Shown piece after piece: positions 45,763 through 55,928 of a stretch of DNA of 64,000 nt. The notes beneath the pieces are model-generated. The model saw only the letters and a program-made list of their open reading frames with translations. It made no database searches and was not told the origin of the DNA. This DNA comes from Candidatus Tokpelaia sp. (GTDB lineage Bacteria > Pseudomonadota > Alphaproteobacteria > Rhizobiales > Rhizobiaceae). How positions within the stretch are numbered: the stretch's first letter is position 1; every line of letters starts with the position of its first letter. Made by a program: the position numbers and the translations under genes. The stretch spans positions 50,161-114,160 of the forward strand of contig NZ_QLZD01000023.1 of NCBI RefSeq assembly GCF_008636115.1, in the 5' to 3' direction.

Positions 45763-46278
45763 ATGGCGTATCAGGATCCTGAAAATATTCTTGTTCTGGA
45801 AACCGGCAAAGGCAATGTGGTGTTGCAGCTTTTTCCCGATATTGCGCCCGCGCATGTTGCCCGTATCAAGGAGCTGGTGCGGGAAGGTGCCTATGATAAT
45901 GTTGTTTTTCACCGGGTGATTGACGGTTTCATGGCACAAACGGGCGATGTGCGCTATGGCAAAACGGATAATGCGGAATTTAACCCGCAGCGCGCCGGCC
46001 AAGGCGGCTCAAACAAGCCGAATTTAAAGGCAGAATTTTCTGACAAGCCGCATAGACGCGGCACGGCCTCAATGGCGCGGGCGCAAGACCCTGATTCCGC
46101 CAATGCGCAATTTTTTATCTGCTTTGAAGATGCGCCCTGGCTGGACAGGCAATATACTGTTTGGGGTGAAGTGATTGAAGGCATGGATAATGTCGATAAA
46201 ATTGAACGCGGCGAACCCGTAGCTCGGCCTGATAAAATTATCAAAGCCAGTATTGCCGCTGATAAGGTCGGTAAATAA
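45763..46278 (+). CDS. Cyclophilin-type peptidyl-prolyl isomerase, cytoplasmic
   Basis: 171 residues from ATG 45763 (GGAG a few bases upstream; the longer frame from 45721 lacks homology). Same core as the preceding gene (F-H-R-V-I-D-G-F-M-A-Q-T-G-D-V-R-Y-G, N-A-Q-F-F-I) but no signal peptide. Forms a tandem pair, exported then cytoplasmic, as is usual in Hyphomicrobiales between coaD and queA. Confidence 0.95.
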   Translation: MAYQDPENILVLETGKGNVVLQLFPDIAPAHVARIKELVREGAYDNVVFHRVIDGFMAQTGDVRYGKTDNAEFNPQRAGQGGSNKPNLKAEFSDKPHRRGTASMARAQDPDSANAQFFICFEDAPWLDRQYTVWGEVIEGMDNVDKIERGEPVARPDKIIKASIAADKVGK

Positions 46279-46473
46279 GGCAGCAAACCGGTCGCTGACA
46301 GGCCTGAATTTCGTGGTCTACAGGCGGTTTGGTTTAAATGGCGGTTTGCCTTTATAAGGGGCGGCTCTGGGGGGGGGCTGTAGCTGCTCGCCGGCAGGGC
46401 TGCCGCCTGATATAGGCTAAAGCCGGCAGCGGCTGTAAAAGAGTGGCGGCAGAGTGGTTGAGGACGCATTCTT

Positions 46474-47631
46474 ATGAAAGTGGACAGATTTGATTTTTAT
46501 CTGCCCGAGAATAATATCGCCCTGCACCCTGCTTCTCCGCGCGGGGCGGGGCGCTTGCTGCGCATTATCCCGCCCGACAGGCTGGCAGATTATTATGTGC
46601 GGGATTTGCCGCTTTTGTTGCAGCCGGGCGATGCTTTGGTATTTAATGATACCAAAACTATCCCGGCGCGGCTGGAGGGCAGGCGCTATCGCCGCCCTGC
46701 TGATGACAGGCCCAGAGCCGGGCAAAAGCCAAACCCGGCCGCCGGTGAAATGGCCATTGCCAATATTGGCGTTAATTTGCATCAGCGTATAGCCGGGGAT
46801 AAATGGCGGGCTTTTGTCAAGCCGGCACGCCGCTTGCGCCTGGGCGAGGAGATTATTTTTACGCCGGCGACTTCGCCGCTTTTTGAGCCGGTGAATGGTG
46901 AGAGAAGGCAGGAGCCGTTAAGCGCCTCTGTGCAGGAAAAAGGTGAAGCCGGCGATATGCTGCTGCAATTTAATAAAGCCGGGGCGGAGCTGGACGCAGC
47001 GTTGATGCGGTTTGGCACCATGCCTTTGCCGCCTTATATTGTTGCTCGCCGCGCTGTCGCGCCGCAGGACAGCCAGGATTATCAAACTGTTTATGCGCGT
47101 GAAGAAGGCGCGGTGGCCGCGCCGACTGCCGGTTTGCATTTTACCCCTGCTTTGCTGGCAGATTTGGCCGCGCGCGGGGTAGAGCAGTATTTTATAACTT
47201 TGCATGTTGGCGCGGGAACATTTTTGCCGGTTAAAGCGGCAGATACAAAAGATCATAAAATGCACGCTGAGAGCGGCGTAATTACGGCAGAAACAGCGGC
47301 AAAACTGCAAAAAGTAAAAGAGCGCGGCGGTAAAATTATCGCTGTCGGCACAACGGCGCTGCGTTTGCTGGAAAGTGCGGCGACAGCGGACGGGCGGCTG
47401 CCGGCCTGGTCAGGCGCGACCGATATTTTTATCACCCCCGGCTATCAATTTCGTTTTGTTGACCGGCTGATGACCAATTTTCATTTACCGCGCTCCACGC
47501 TTTTTATGCTGGTTGCAGCGTTTAGCGGGCTGGATTTGATGAAAAAAGCCTATGCTCACGCTATAGAGGCCGGCTATCGCTTTTATTCTTACGGCGATAC
47601 AAGTTTGCTTGATTTGGCAAAAAGGGCTTAA
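46474..47631 (+). CDS. queA: S-adenosylmethionine:tRNA ribosyltransferase-isomerase
   Basis: 385 residues, slightly long for QueA (about 350-360) owing to a Pro/Arg-rich insert near residues 68-90. Adds the epoxycyclopentane ring precursor to preQ1 in tRNA during queuosine synthesis. Visible motifs: F-D-F-Y-L-P near the start, [18 protein letters not shown], and N-F-H-L-P-R-S-T-L at the C-terminus. tgt, the preceding enzyme in the pathway, follows 58 bases later. Confidence 0.96.
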   Translation: MKVDRFDFYLPENNIALHPASPRGAGRLLRIIPPDRLADYYVRDLPLLLQPGDALVFNDTKTIPARLEGRRYRRPADDRPRAGQKPNPAAGEMAIANIGVNLHQRIAGDKWRAFVKPARRLRLGEEIIFTPATSPLFEPVNGERRQEPLSASVQEKGEAGDMLLQFNKAGAELDAALMRFGTMPLPPYIVARRAVAPQDSQDYQTVYAREEGAVAAPTAGLHFTPALLADLAARGVEQYFITLHVGAGTFLPVKAADTKDHKMHAESGVITAETAAKLQKVKERGGKIIAVGTTALRLLESAATADGRLPAWSGATDIFITPGYQFRFVDRLMTNFHLPRSTLFMLVAAFSGLDLMKKAYAHAIEAGYRFYSYGDTSLLDLAKRA

Positions 47632-47689
47632 CTGCCCGGGCGTGTTGCCGCGTGGCAAAATATAAGACAATAAAGGGAGAAAAGCTGCT

Positions 47690-48838
47690 ATGACACAGGT
47701 TTTGGCGGCGGGGGATTTTGGCTATAGCCTGCTGGCGCAAGACGGCGCGGCGCGGCGGGGTGAAGTAATAACCGGACGCGGGCTTGTCGCCACGCCGGCT
47801 TTTATGCCGGTTGGCACGGCAGCTACGGTCAAGGCCATGTATATGAGCCAGGTGGAGGAGCTGGGCGCTGATATTATTCTTGGCAATACTTATCATTTAA
47901 TGCTGCGCCCGGGGGCAGAGCGGGTGGCGCGTCTGGGCGGGCTGCATGAATTTTGCCGCTGGCAAAAGCCGATTTTGACGGATTCCGGCGGGTTTCAGGT
48001 AATGTCTCTGGCCGCTTTGCGTAAAATCACTGAAGAAGGGGTTGTTTTTCAATCCCATATTGACGGCGCTTCTTATGCCATGTCGCCTGAAAGATCGATT
48101 GAAATCCAAAGTTTACTGGATTCCGATATTCAGATGCAGCTGGATCAATGTGTAAAATTGCCTGCTGCGCCGAAAGAAATAGAGCAGGCCATGGAATTGT
48201 CGCTGCGCTGGGCCGAGCGGTGCCGGCGCGCTTTTGGCCGGCAGCCCGGCAAGGCCATGTTCGGCATTGTGCAGGGCGGCGATAATGCTGTTTTGCGCGA
48301 GCGTTCAGCCCGGGTTTTGGCGGCCATGGATTTGCCCGGTTATGCTATTGGCGGCCTGGCAGTAGGTGAGCCGCAATCTGTTATGCTGGATATGCTGGCT
48401 CTTGTCTGCCCGCTTTTGCCGCATAACAAGCCGCGTTATTTAATGGGAGTGGGCACACCGGACGATATTCTCAAATCTGTCGCGCGCGGGGTTGATATGT
48501 TTGATTGTGTCATGCCGACTCGCGCCGGGCGGCATGGGCTGGCTTTTACCCGCTTCGGCAAAATCAATTTGCGCAATGCCCGTCATGCTGAGGATAAACG
48601 CCCGCTTGATGCGGAGTCACTATGCCCGGCGGCACGGGATTACAGCCGCGCTTATCTGCATCATTTGGTAAAATCAGGCGAGGCTTTGGGTGCTATGCTG
48701 CTGAGTTGGAACAATTTGAGCTATTATCAGCAATTAATGCAGGGCATAAGGCAGGCCATAACGGCCGGGCGCTTTGCGGCTTTTGCCGAAGAGGCGGCCG
48801 AATTGTGGAAAACAGGGGAAAAAGAAAATCGCGGCTGA
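47690..48838 (+). CDS. tgt: tRNA-guanine transglycosylase lacking most of its zinc ligands
   Basis: 382 residues, standard length. Exchanges guanine for preQ1 at the wobble position of tRNAs with GUN anticodons. Catalytic regions are intact: [30 protein letters not shown]. The zinc site of the family (C-x-C-x-x-C and a distant His) reads S310-L-C312-P-A-A315 and N341 in L-L-S-W-N341-N, so only one of four ligands remains. The surrounding [11 protein letters not shown] is conserved, so this is not a frameshift. A strong AAAGGGAGA site precedes ATG 47690. Confidence 0.95.
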   Translation: MTQVLAAGDFGYSLLAQDGAARRGEVITGRGLVATPAFMPVGTAATVKAMYMSQVEELGADIILGNTYHLMLRPGAERVARLGGLHEFCRWQKPILTDSGGFQVMSLAALRKITEEGVVFQSHIDGASYAMSPERSIEIQSLLDSDIQMQLDQCVKLPAAPKEIEQAMELSLRWAERCRRAFGRQPGKAMFGIVQGGDNAVLRERSARVLAAMDLPGYAIGGLAVGEPQSVMLDMLALVCPLLPHNKPRYLMGVGTPDDILKSVARGVDMFDCVMPTRAGRHGLAFTRFGKINLRNARHAEDKRPLDAESLCPAARDYSRAYLHHLVKSGEALGAMLLSWNNLSYYQQLMQGIRQAITAGRFAAFAEEAAELWKTGEKENRG

Positions 48839-48903
48839 GGGTTTATGAATTTCGGCTAAAAAATAAAGACAACTATAATGAATAGTGTCTCTAATAAATA
48901 TTT

Positions 48904-48947
48904 AAAAGCCGGCTGAGCAACAGGCCTGCTGCCGGCCAGGCTTTTAT
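48904..48947. terminator. Bidirectional terminator between tgt and the AbrB-family gene
   Basis: AAAAGCC (48904-48910) pairs with GGCTTTT (48939-48945), with additional inner GC pairing around GCCGGC. A and T runs at both ends let it act on either strand; it lies between convergent genes. Confidence 0.65.
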
Positions 48948-50213
48948 TTATCCCTGCCTGTCTGCCGGTTGCGGTATTTTTTTGCGCAAATATTTGGCCA
49001 TGGAAGTGGCAATAAACGGGCCTGTCAATGTTACCAGCAGCAGGCGGACACTTTGATAAGACATGACAAACGGCATATTGACATTGGTGCTGGCGGCAAT
49101 AATGGAAATAGAATCGGCGCCGCCCGGGCTGGTGGCGAGATAGGCCGTGAGCAGATCAACCTTAGCGACATAGCTCAAAATAACAGCAAAAATGCCGCAT
49201 ATGGCCATAAGACTCAAAGTAGAAAGCAGCAAAACAGGGATAAGAGCCAAAGCATGCAGGCAAATGGCGCGGGTAAAACGCAGGCCAATATTCCAGCCGA
49301 TAATCATATAAAATATTGCCAGAAGCCAGGGCGGCAAAATGGGAAAAAACAGCCCGGTATTTTGTAAAATAGCGGTGAGAATAAACGGCAATAACAGGCC
49401 GCCTGCGGGTATGCGCAGTATATAGCGGGCGCCAAAAGCTCCGCCAAAGGCGATAAAAAGCGTAATGAGGAAGCCGCCTGGCGAAAAAGGCGGGAAACTT
49501 GCCGCAATAACAGGGGCAGCAGCCGGCGTAACAAAATGGGCCAGCAGCGCCCCGGCCAAGGCTACCAGAACCACACGCAAATATTGCATGACGGCTACCA
49601 GCCTTATATCGGCGCCGTAAGATTCTGCCATCAGCACCATAACCGAAGCGCCGCCGGGGGCTGAGCCCCAAATGGCGGTAGTGCCGGGTAAAATCTGCTT
49701 TTTTGCCAGAATATAGCCAATAATGGCAGCGGCAATAATGACGGAAACCACGCCGCCGATAAAAATCGGCCAGTCAGTCGTCATTTCATGCAGAATATCA
49801 GGCGTGATAGCGCGGCCAATCATGCAGCCGATAATACCCTGTGCGGCCGTAAACAGCCGCAAATCAATTTTCAGGCGAATTTCACACAGGCTTAATAAAA
49901 TAGCACTTATCATCGGCCCAAGCAGCAAAGCTGCGGGAATATGGGCAAGCTCCAGGCCTGAAGTGAGCAAAGCCGTTACCAGCGCCAGCAGGCAAAAACG
50001 CAGCGCTCGCGGCAAAGAGCCGAAATTTAACCGGTTGATAATTGCTCCCGGCAAATAAAATTTACCCTGCTGCGCAGATTTGGGTCGGGCAAGGCCGGAA
50101 CCCGATTCTTCCGCCGGGGTAATCCGGGTGCCACACTTTAGCGCCGCCGGCCGTTTCCGCTCTTGCTGCGGCTTGTTGCTTTTGGGTTTATTTGTCGGTT
50201 TTTTCCATTTCAT
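48948..50213 (-). CDS. AbrB family membrane protein (putative ammonia monooxygenase family)
   Basis: 421 residues. A basic 65-residue N-terminus, then about ten hydrophobic helices forming two internal repeats; each repeat carries a similar loop, G-S-A-P-G-G-A-S in the first and T-S-P-G-G-A-D-S in the second. This is the PF05145-type AbrB duplication family, whose names (AbrB, ammonia monooxygenase) do not describe a shown activity; transport is plausible. The basic leader may be over-annotated: a later start near the first helix cannot be excluded. Confidence 0.82.
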   Translation of the reverse strand: MKWKKPTNKPKSNKPQQERKRPAALKCGTRITPAEESGSGLARPKSAQQGKFYLPGAIINRLNFGSLPRALRFCLLALVTALLTSGLELAHIPAALLLGPMISAILLSLCEIRLKIDLRLFTAAQGIIGCMIGRAITPDILHEMTTDWPIFIGGVVSVIIAAAIIGYILAKKQILPGTTAIWGSAPGGASVMVLMAESYGADIRLVAVMQYLRVVLVALAGALLAHFVTPAAAPVIAASFPPFSPGGFLITLFIAFGGAFGARYILRIPAGGLLLPFILTAILQNTGLFFPILPPWLLAIFYMIIGWNIGLRFTRAICLHALALIPVLLLSTLSLMAICGIFAVILSYVAKVDLLTAYLATSPGGADSISIIAASTNVNMPFVMSYQSVRLLLVTLTGPFIATSMAKYLRKKIPQPADRQG

Positions 50214-50811
50214 CAGGTCTCTATTTATGGCATTGGCTTTATACTATAGCAAGTGAACTTTCCGGCTTTATTGCCTTAGCGTTGAGCCTGAGCCGGCAGG
50301 GGCGCAAAATAAAGCCGCATAGACGCGTTAAGCGCCATGCGGCCTCGCCGCCTGTTGGGCGGCCCTGGATTATGCTGAAAAATGCTCCGGTACGCGAGAC
50401 CTTGAGCCGGAGAGCAGCAAAGCGAAAGCTGTTTCGCCTGACTGCAAAAATAATAGCCGGATAATCTTAATGCCCGGTTAGTGACCGCAGCCGAAAAGCA
50501 GAAAAATGCAAATTATCGTATTTTGTAATAAGAAGACGGCTTGCCGCAAGATAAGCCGGGAAATGGCGGCGCAGCTTTAACCGGCGGCCCGGCGGCCGAG
50601 CTGAGGCAAGATTTTGTTCTTCTGGTTTAGTATTTGTAAAAGGTCGATTCTGCCTGTATTATGAGGCAGAATTTTCCGGTAAGATTACAGGTATTAAACC
50701 CGTAATGGGCAGCCTGGCCTGCGGGGTTGAAGATTTTCTGCGGCAATGTCTTGTTGCCGGTAAAGCGTGATCCCCTGGTAAAACAGCAAATTTATCAAAT
50801 ATGGAGTTATA
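50214..50811. other. Divergent intergenic region upstream of the AraJ-like transporter
   Basis: About 600 bases with no supported gene. A 90-codon plus-strand frame beginning inside the AbrB-family gene (50192-50464) has no recognisable homology. Promoters for both flanking genes are expected here. Confidence 0.45.
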
Positions 50812-52059
50812 ATGACGCAGATAGCAAATAAAGCTGCAACCCAGACGATTCTCATAAATCCGGCACGCCGCAATTTGTGTTTTCTGGCTTTTGCCATTGG
50901 CAGTTTTGCCATTGGCACGGCAGAATTTGCTGCTATGGCGCTGCTGCCGGAAGTGCAGGAATTTATGCATATAAATGAGACTCAGGCGGGGTATTTTGTC
51001 TCATTTTATGCTTTGGGCGTGGTTATTGGTGCGCCTTTGCTGGCGGTGCTGACAGCGCGGGTGCCGCGCAAAATATTGCTTGTCTGTTTTATGCTGTTTT
51101 ATGCTTTGGCCAATTTGCTTAGCGTTCTGGCGGCTGTTAATCCGTATCTTTATGGATTTTTCCGTTTTTTGAGCGGTTTGCCGCATGGCATTTATTTCGG
51201 CGTTGCCTGTATTGTTGCTGCTTCCATGGTGGAGCCGGCGCGGCGCCCCGGGGCTATTGGCTCAGTTATGCTGGGTTTGACAGTGGCAACAATTTTTGGC
51301 GTTATGCTGGTTACCTGGATAGGCCAGCAGGCCTGGATAGGCGAACACGCCAACTGGTTGCTGGCCTTTGTGCTGGTCTCAGCCATAGCTGTGCTGGCGG
51401 CCGGGTTGATTGCCGTATTTATGCCTGCTGTCCCCCGGCCTGAAAAGGCCGGGCCGCTGGCTGAATTGCGCGGCCTGAAGAATGGGCAATTATGGCTGCT
51501 GCTCATGGTTATTGCTGTCGGCATGGCCAGCACTTTTGCGGTTTATACTTATATTCGCGAGATTTTATTTACTGTCAGCCATGCGCCGGATAGCTGGGCG
51601 CCAATTATTTTGCCGCTTTTCGGCTGCGGCATGGTGGCAGGCAATCTTATCGGCCCGCGCATTGCCCTGCATTTCGGCCTGATGCCTTCTATATTTATTA
51701 CGCTGCTGTGGAGCCTGCTCACTTTCATTATTTTCTATATGTTAATGGGGGCGCCGGCCAGCGCGGCCATTGCCGTATTTCTGGTCGGCACAAATTTTAT
51801 GAGCCAGCCCTCTATCCAGACGCGGATTATGGACGTCTCGCCCGGAGCGCGTACTTTGGCAACCGCCTTAATGCAGTCTTTTTATAATATTGCCAATGCT
51901 TTTGGCGCTTATGCCGGCGGTGCCGTTATTGCCCGGGGCTTTGGCCTGTCGTCAACTGTTTGGGTGGGAGCGCTTTTCGCCCTTCTTGGCCTGCTTATTT
52001 TTGTCTGGTCGTGGTATCTGGCGCGTGGCAGCCGGACTGTCAGTCCGGACAGGTTTTAA
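50812..52059 (+). CDS. MFS transporter, AraJ/YdhP-like drug or sugar efflux group
   Basis: 415 residues, 12 predicted helices. N-terminal G-T-A-E-F and L-x-P-E-V-Q in helix 1, R-x-x-R-K after helix 2, and the F-R-F-L-S-G-L-P-H-G-I-Y-F-G segment in helix 4 are characteristic of the AraJ/PbuE-type MFS group (DHA1). Substrate not predictable. ATG 50812 follows an A/T-rich leader with GGAG six bases away. Its last 20 bases overlap the 3' end of the convergent MFS gene. Confidence 0.9.
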   Translation: MTQIANKAATQTILINPARRNLCFLAFAIGSFAIGTAEFAAMALLPEVQEFMHINETQAGYFVSFYALGVVIGAPLLAVLTARVPRKILLVCFMLFYALANLLSVLAAVNPYLYGFFRFLSGLPHGIYFGVACIVAASMVEPARRPGAIGSVMLGLTVATIFGVMLVTWIGQQAWIGEHANWLLAFVLVSAIAVLAAGLIAVFMPAVPRPEKAGPLAELRGLKNGQLWLLLMVIAVGMASTFAVYTYIREILFTVSHAPDSWAPIILPLFGCGMVAGNLIGPRIALHFGLMPSIFITLLWSLLTFIIFYMLMGAPASAAIAVFLVGTNFMSQPSIQTRIMDVSPGARTLATALMQSFYNIANAFGAYAGGAVIARGFGLSSTVWVGALFALLGLLIFVWSWYLARGSRTVSPDRF

Positions 52060-53563
52060 CTCTCAGGCAGAGGAAGAAGACAATAAGCAGCAAAAGCAGG
52101 CAATAGCCAAAAAGCACAGCGGCGCTATGGGCGAGAGAGGCTGTATTCTCTATTTGCAGGCCGGTAATATTGGCAACAGCCCCGGCGAGACAATCCGCCA
52201 TCGCGGCGGCGAAAAACTGTATGGTGACCAGTGAGCTGCCGGCCGCCTCCTGTTCTCCCTCTGCGGCGTTTTGCACTATGCGCGCCAAAATATGCGGCCA
52301 TAAAATACCGGAAAAAAAGCCTGTTATAAAAAGAGAACAGCCAATGAGACCAAGGACAAGATAAGAGCCTGATAAAACAGGAACAAGCAAAAAAGCACCG
52401 CCAAGGCCAAAAATGCAGCCGAGCGGCGCAATAATAAAAACAAACAGTGACCCCGCCTGATTTTTTTGCTGAAAGAAATTTTTATTGCTGCCTTTATCGG
52501 GTTTTGCAGTGTTGAAGGTCGCGCCGATTAAAGTGCCGATTGTCCAGCCTATAGTGTCAACAAAGCTCAGATAGCCGGCGCTGACTGGCCCGGCCTGGTG
52601 CAAATTTTGCAAAAATAGCGGCAAGTATAATCTCGCCCCGCCCAAGGCGACCATATTTAAAATAATAATGCCGTAAAGCGGCGCAAAAACGGAAGAGAGT
52701 GAAAATGTGCCGGCCGGCAATAGCCTTTTGGCAGAATTTCTTTCGGTAACAGCCAAAAACACTATCAGAAGAAAAGCCAGTCCCAGACTGCCTGTATTGC
52801 CGGCAAGCAGGCCGATAATAAAGCGGAAAAACGGGCAGGCGCCAAACAGGCTGTCACGCTCTGCTTGTAAATTTTCCAGCAGGCTGCCGGCGCTGATGAC
52901 AAAAACGAGGCTTGTCAGAATAAAAACAGGCAGTAAAGGCGCAGCTTCCGGCCGGCGACCCTGCCGCTTTTGCTGTGTTCGGCCCAATATATTGAGCATA
53001 AAGGCGGCAAGCGGGCAAAAGAGCAGGCTGAGACTGCCAATGATAAAAAAGGGAAGGCGCCAATTTTCAAACCAGCCGCCAAGATAGGGGCCAATAAGTG
53101 TGGCCAGGCCCCACATGGCGGAAATAAGCCCGATACTGCGCGGCAGCAGACCGGGCGGCAGAGCTGTATTGAGCATAGTATAAGTAAGCGCTACCATAAG
53201 CCCGCCGCCCAGACCCATTATGCCGCATGCCGCCAGTAAAAAGGCTAAAACCGGAGCATAAGCGCAGGCCAGGCTGCCGCCGGCAAACAGGAATAAGGCA
53301 CCGGCATAGGCCATGGGTGCCGGCATTATATGCAGAATATGATTTAACAGGCAGGCGCCGACAAGCGAGCCAAGGGCAAAGAGCATGGCTATCCAGGCAT
53401 AATAAAGCCCGGCATTCAGCTCTTTGGCAATGGCCGGCAAAATTGTATAACTGACAGGCAAGACGAGCGCATAAAGCAGAATTCCGGCGGTTAAAGTGAG
53501 GCAATAAAGCCCTTGCCTGCCTTGTAGAAGGGCGCGCCAGCCGGTATGCGTTGCTGCTGTCAT
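52040..53563 (-). CDS. MFS transporter, 14-helix (DHA2-like) drug efflux type
   Basis: 507 residues with about 14 hydrophobic helices. A segment G-L-G-G-G-L-M-V-A-L-T-Y resembles motif C region of antiporters, and G-P-Y-L-G-G-W follows, as in EmrB/QacA-type proteins (G-P-x-L-G-G). Exports of drugs or metabolites are likely but the substrate is unknown. No MFP (EmrA-like) partner is adjacent. Convergent with and overlapping the other MFS gene by 20 bases. Confidence 0.85.
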   Translation of the reverse strand: MTAATHTGWRALLQGRQGLYCLTLTAGILLYALVLPVSYTILPAIAKELNAGLYYAWIAMLFALGSLVGACLLNHILHIMPAPMAYAGALFLFAGGSLACAYAPVLAFLLAACGIMGLGGGLMVALTYTMLNTALPPGLLPRSIGLISAMWGLATLIGPYLGGWFENWRLPFFIIGSLSLLFCPLAAFMLNILGRTQQKRQGRRPEAAPLLPVFILTSLVFVISAGSLLENLQAERDSLFGACPFFRFIIGLLAGNTGSLGLAFLLIVFLAVTERNSAKRLLPAGTFSLSSVFAPLYGIIILNMVALGGARLYLPLFLQNLHQAGPVSAGYLSFVDTIGWTIGTLIGATFNTAKPDKGSNKNFFQQKNQAGSLFVFIIAPLGCIFGLGGAFLLVPVLSGSYLVLGLIGCSLFITGFFSGILWPHILARIVQNAAEGEQEAAGSSLVTIQFFAAAMADCLAGAVANITGLQIENTASLAHSAAVLFGYCLLLLLIVFFLCLRVKTCPD

Positions 53564-54428
53564 CTGGAAAACCTGCTTTGATAGGCCGCCCGGGCCTGGC
53601 CGTTGGCACTAATGGAGAAAGCCAAAGAGCGGGTGAGGAGAATTATAGCAGGGCTTTACTTTTGTAAAACCGGAATTTGCAGCAAAATTTGGAAAAATGG
53701 AACAAAATGCCGTCCGCAGCGTTTTGAAACTACAGGGAGAAAGAAAATATAAGCTTTATCAGAAAATGCGGCCGAGACGCAACAGGCCATGCGGCCGGGC
53801 GAAAGCGATCAAGAATATAGCCTGTCAGAAACCGCAGGGGCGCGCGGAGCGTGCAAACCGCAGGGGCGCGCGGAGCGTGCAAACCGCAGGGGCGCGCGTA
53901 AGCCGTGCAAACCGAAGGGGCGCGCGTAAGCCGTGCAAACCGAAGGGGCGCGCGTAAGCCGTGCAAACCGCAGGGGCGTGTGAGCTGTGCAAGATACGAT
54001 CAAGCCGCAACATGCCCGGCGCCCTTACCGTGGCAGGCCGCAGCATAGCTAATCAGAAAAATGAGCCAGGCAGTAGCCCAAAATTTGCTTTGGATCGGCA
54101 AGGCAATTTATCTCAAAACCGGCAAGGGCAGCCGCCGGCAACAGCCAAATGAAGCTGCAACAAACCTCCCGGCATAACCGGCCAGGCGCGTTAAACAGCG
54201 AAAAAAGCGCTGCCGCCTAAAGCCGGCAAATGAGCCTGAAGCATTCCGAAAGCAGACAGACCCCGGCTGTTTTCACGCAAGCACATAACCTGTTTTCGTG
54301 CTATATACGAATAAAAGCTCACAAACCACCGCTGCCCCCAGATTTTGTCAGGCAGATCCCGTCCTCAGGCAGATCCGGCGGCAAGGCAATAACTCTACTT
54401 GCCTCGCCGCGGCGGAAACCCGAAAATT
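53564..54428. other. Long non-coding region with tandem repeats, upstream of MFS and downstream of icd
   Basis: About 865 bases without a supported gene. The 53831-53993 portion is the 26/28-bp tandem repeat. Several frames stay open through the repeat on both strands, which is expected of G/C-rich repeats, and unit lengths not divisible by three argue against coding. The remainder (54000-54428) shows nothing recognised. Confidence 0.5.
53831..53993. repeat. Tandem repeat, two variants of 26 and 28 bp
   Basis: Units begin at 53831, 53857, 53883, 53911, 53939 and 53967 with core ACCGCAGGGGCGCGCG or ACCGAAGGGGCGCGCG. The first two units end CGGAGCGTGCAA-type (26 bp); the next three end TAAGCCGTGCAA-type (28 bp); the sixth decays (GGGGCGTGTGAGC). 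The switch from one variant to the other within one array suggests successive rounds of unequal duplication. High copy identity implies recent origin or gene conversion. Confidence 0.9.
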
Positions 54429-55646
54429 CTAATGCGCGGCCACAGATTTTGCCAGATTTTCGGCAATTTTATCCAAAAAGCCGGTGGTAGAAAGCCAGCT
54501 TTGCTGCGGGCCGACCAGAATAGCCAAATCTTTGGTCATAAAGCCGGATTCTACTGTATCAATGCAGGCTTTCTCCAGCCTGTGAGCAAAGGTTTTCAGC
54601 TTTTCATTATTATCCAGCTTGGCGCGATGCGCCAGACCACGTGTCCAGGCAAAAATGGAAGCGATGGAATTGGTAGAAGTTTCCTGCCCTTTTTGATATT
54701 GGCGATAATGGCGCGTAACCGTGCCGTGAGCAGCCTCAGCCTCAACTGTTTTGCCGTCAGGCGTCATCAGCACAGAGGTCATCAGCCCCAGCGAGCCAAA
54801 GCCCTGAGCAACAATATCCGATTGAACATCGCCGTCATAATTCTTGCACGCCCAAACATAACCGCCAGACCATTTCAGGGCAGAGGCAACCATATCATCA
54901 ATCAGACGGTGTTCATAAAACAGGCCGCGTTTTTCAAATTCGGCCTTGAATTCAGCGTCATAAAGCTCTTGAAAAATATCCTTGAAACGGCCGTCATAGG
55001 CTTTGAGAATAGTGTTTTTGGTAGAAAGATAAACCGGCATAGCGCGCTGGAGGCCGTAATTAAACGAAGCCCTGGCAAAATCGGTAATAGATTTATCCAG
55101 ATTATACATGGCCAGCGCCACACCGGCACCCGGCGCGTCATAAACATTATGCTCAATGACCTTACCGTCTTCACCGACAAATTTAATAGAAAGCCTGCCT
55201 TTGCCGGGAAAAGTGAAATCTGTGGCTTTATATTGATCGCCAAAAGCATGACGGCCGATAATAATCGGCTTGGTCCAGCCGGGAACAAGGCGCGGAACAT
55301 TTTTGCAGATAATCGGCTCGCGGAAAATCACCCCGCCCAAAATATTGCGAATTGTGCCATTAGGCGATTTCCACATTTTTTTGAGATTAAATTCTTTTAC
55401 CCGCGCTTCATCAGGGGTGATAGTGGCACATTTAATCCCCACACCATATTTCTTAATGGCTTCAGCCGCATCAATAGTGACCTGATCTGCTGTCGCATCG
55501 CGGTTTTGTATCGATAAATCATAATATTTCAGGTCAATATCCAAATAAGGGAGAATCAGTTTTTCTTTAATATAACCCCAGATAATGCGGGTCATTTCAT
55601 CGCCGTCAAGGTCGGCAACAGGATTTTCTACTTTGATTTTGGTCAT
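54429..55646 (-). CDS. icd: NADP-dependent isocitrate dehydrogenase
   Basis: 405 residues. TCA-cycle oxidation of isocitrate to 2-oxoglutarate with NADPH. Belongs to the eukaryote-like subfamily found in alphaproteobacteria: [16 protein letters not shown] at the start, [19 protein letters not shown], and D-G-x-V-Q-S-D-like [16 protein letters not shown] 55646 follows an AAGGGTAGC site. Product feeds glutamate and GlnA, but the genes are not linked. Confidence 0.97.
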   Translation of the reverse strand: MTKIKVENPVADLDGDEMTRIIWGYIKEKLILPYLDIDLKYYDLSIQNRDATADQVTIDAAEAIKKYGVGIKCATITPDEARVKEFNLKKMWKSPNGTIRNILGGVIFREPIICKNVPRLVPGWTKPIIIGRHAFGDQYKATDFTFPGKGRLSIKFVGEDGKVIEHNVYDAPGAGVALAMYNLDKSITDFARASFNYGLQRAMPVYLSTKNTILKAYDGRFKDIFQELYDAEFKAEFEKRGLFYEHRLIDDMVASALKWSGGYVWACKNYDGDVQSDIVAQGFGSLGLMTSVLMTPDGKTVEAEAAHGTVTRHYRQYQKGQETSTNSIASIFAWTRGLAHRAKLDNNEKLKTFAHRLEKACIDTVESGFMTKDLAILVGPQQSWLSTTGFLDKIAENLAKSVAAH

Positions 55647-55928
55647 TTTGCTACCCTTTTGTTACAGGCTTTCGCGCTTTACGCTTACGCCTTAAAATGA
55701 GGCAAAACAAGCAGGGCAGGGAGTTTTTAAACAGTCTTTCTTTAAATTATGAGGTTTATAGCCATAAGTTTGACAGGCAGCGGTGGCGAAGACGGCTATT
55801 TTACTGTAGTCACGGCATTATAGCGGTTCAAAGATAATTTTTATTGCTTTATGACAAAAAATCTATAGAAGATTGCAGTGCTCTTTAAATATTGTGTAAT
55901 CAGAGGTAAAACGGGGAGAGGCAGTGAA

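Noticed and set aside
53831..53993. CRISPR array
   Set aside because: Units are contiguous with no unique spacers and there are no cas genes.
53697..54046. Several 60-90 codon frames through the tandem repeat on both strands
   Set aside because: Unit lengths of 26 and 28 shift frame; all frames open because the repeat is G/C-rich.
54399..55517. 372-codon open frame on the plus strand
   Set aside because: Antisense to icd; uvrA-like explanation, no domain and composition of a shadow frame.
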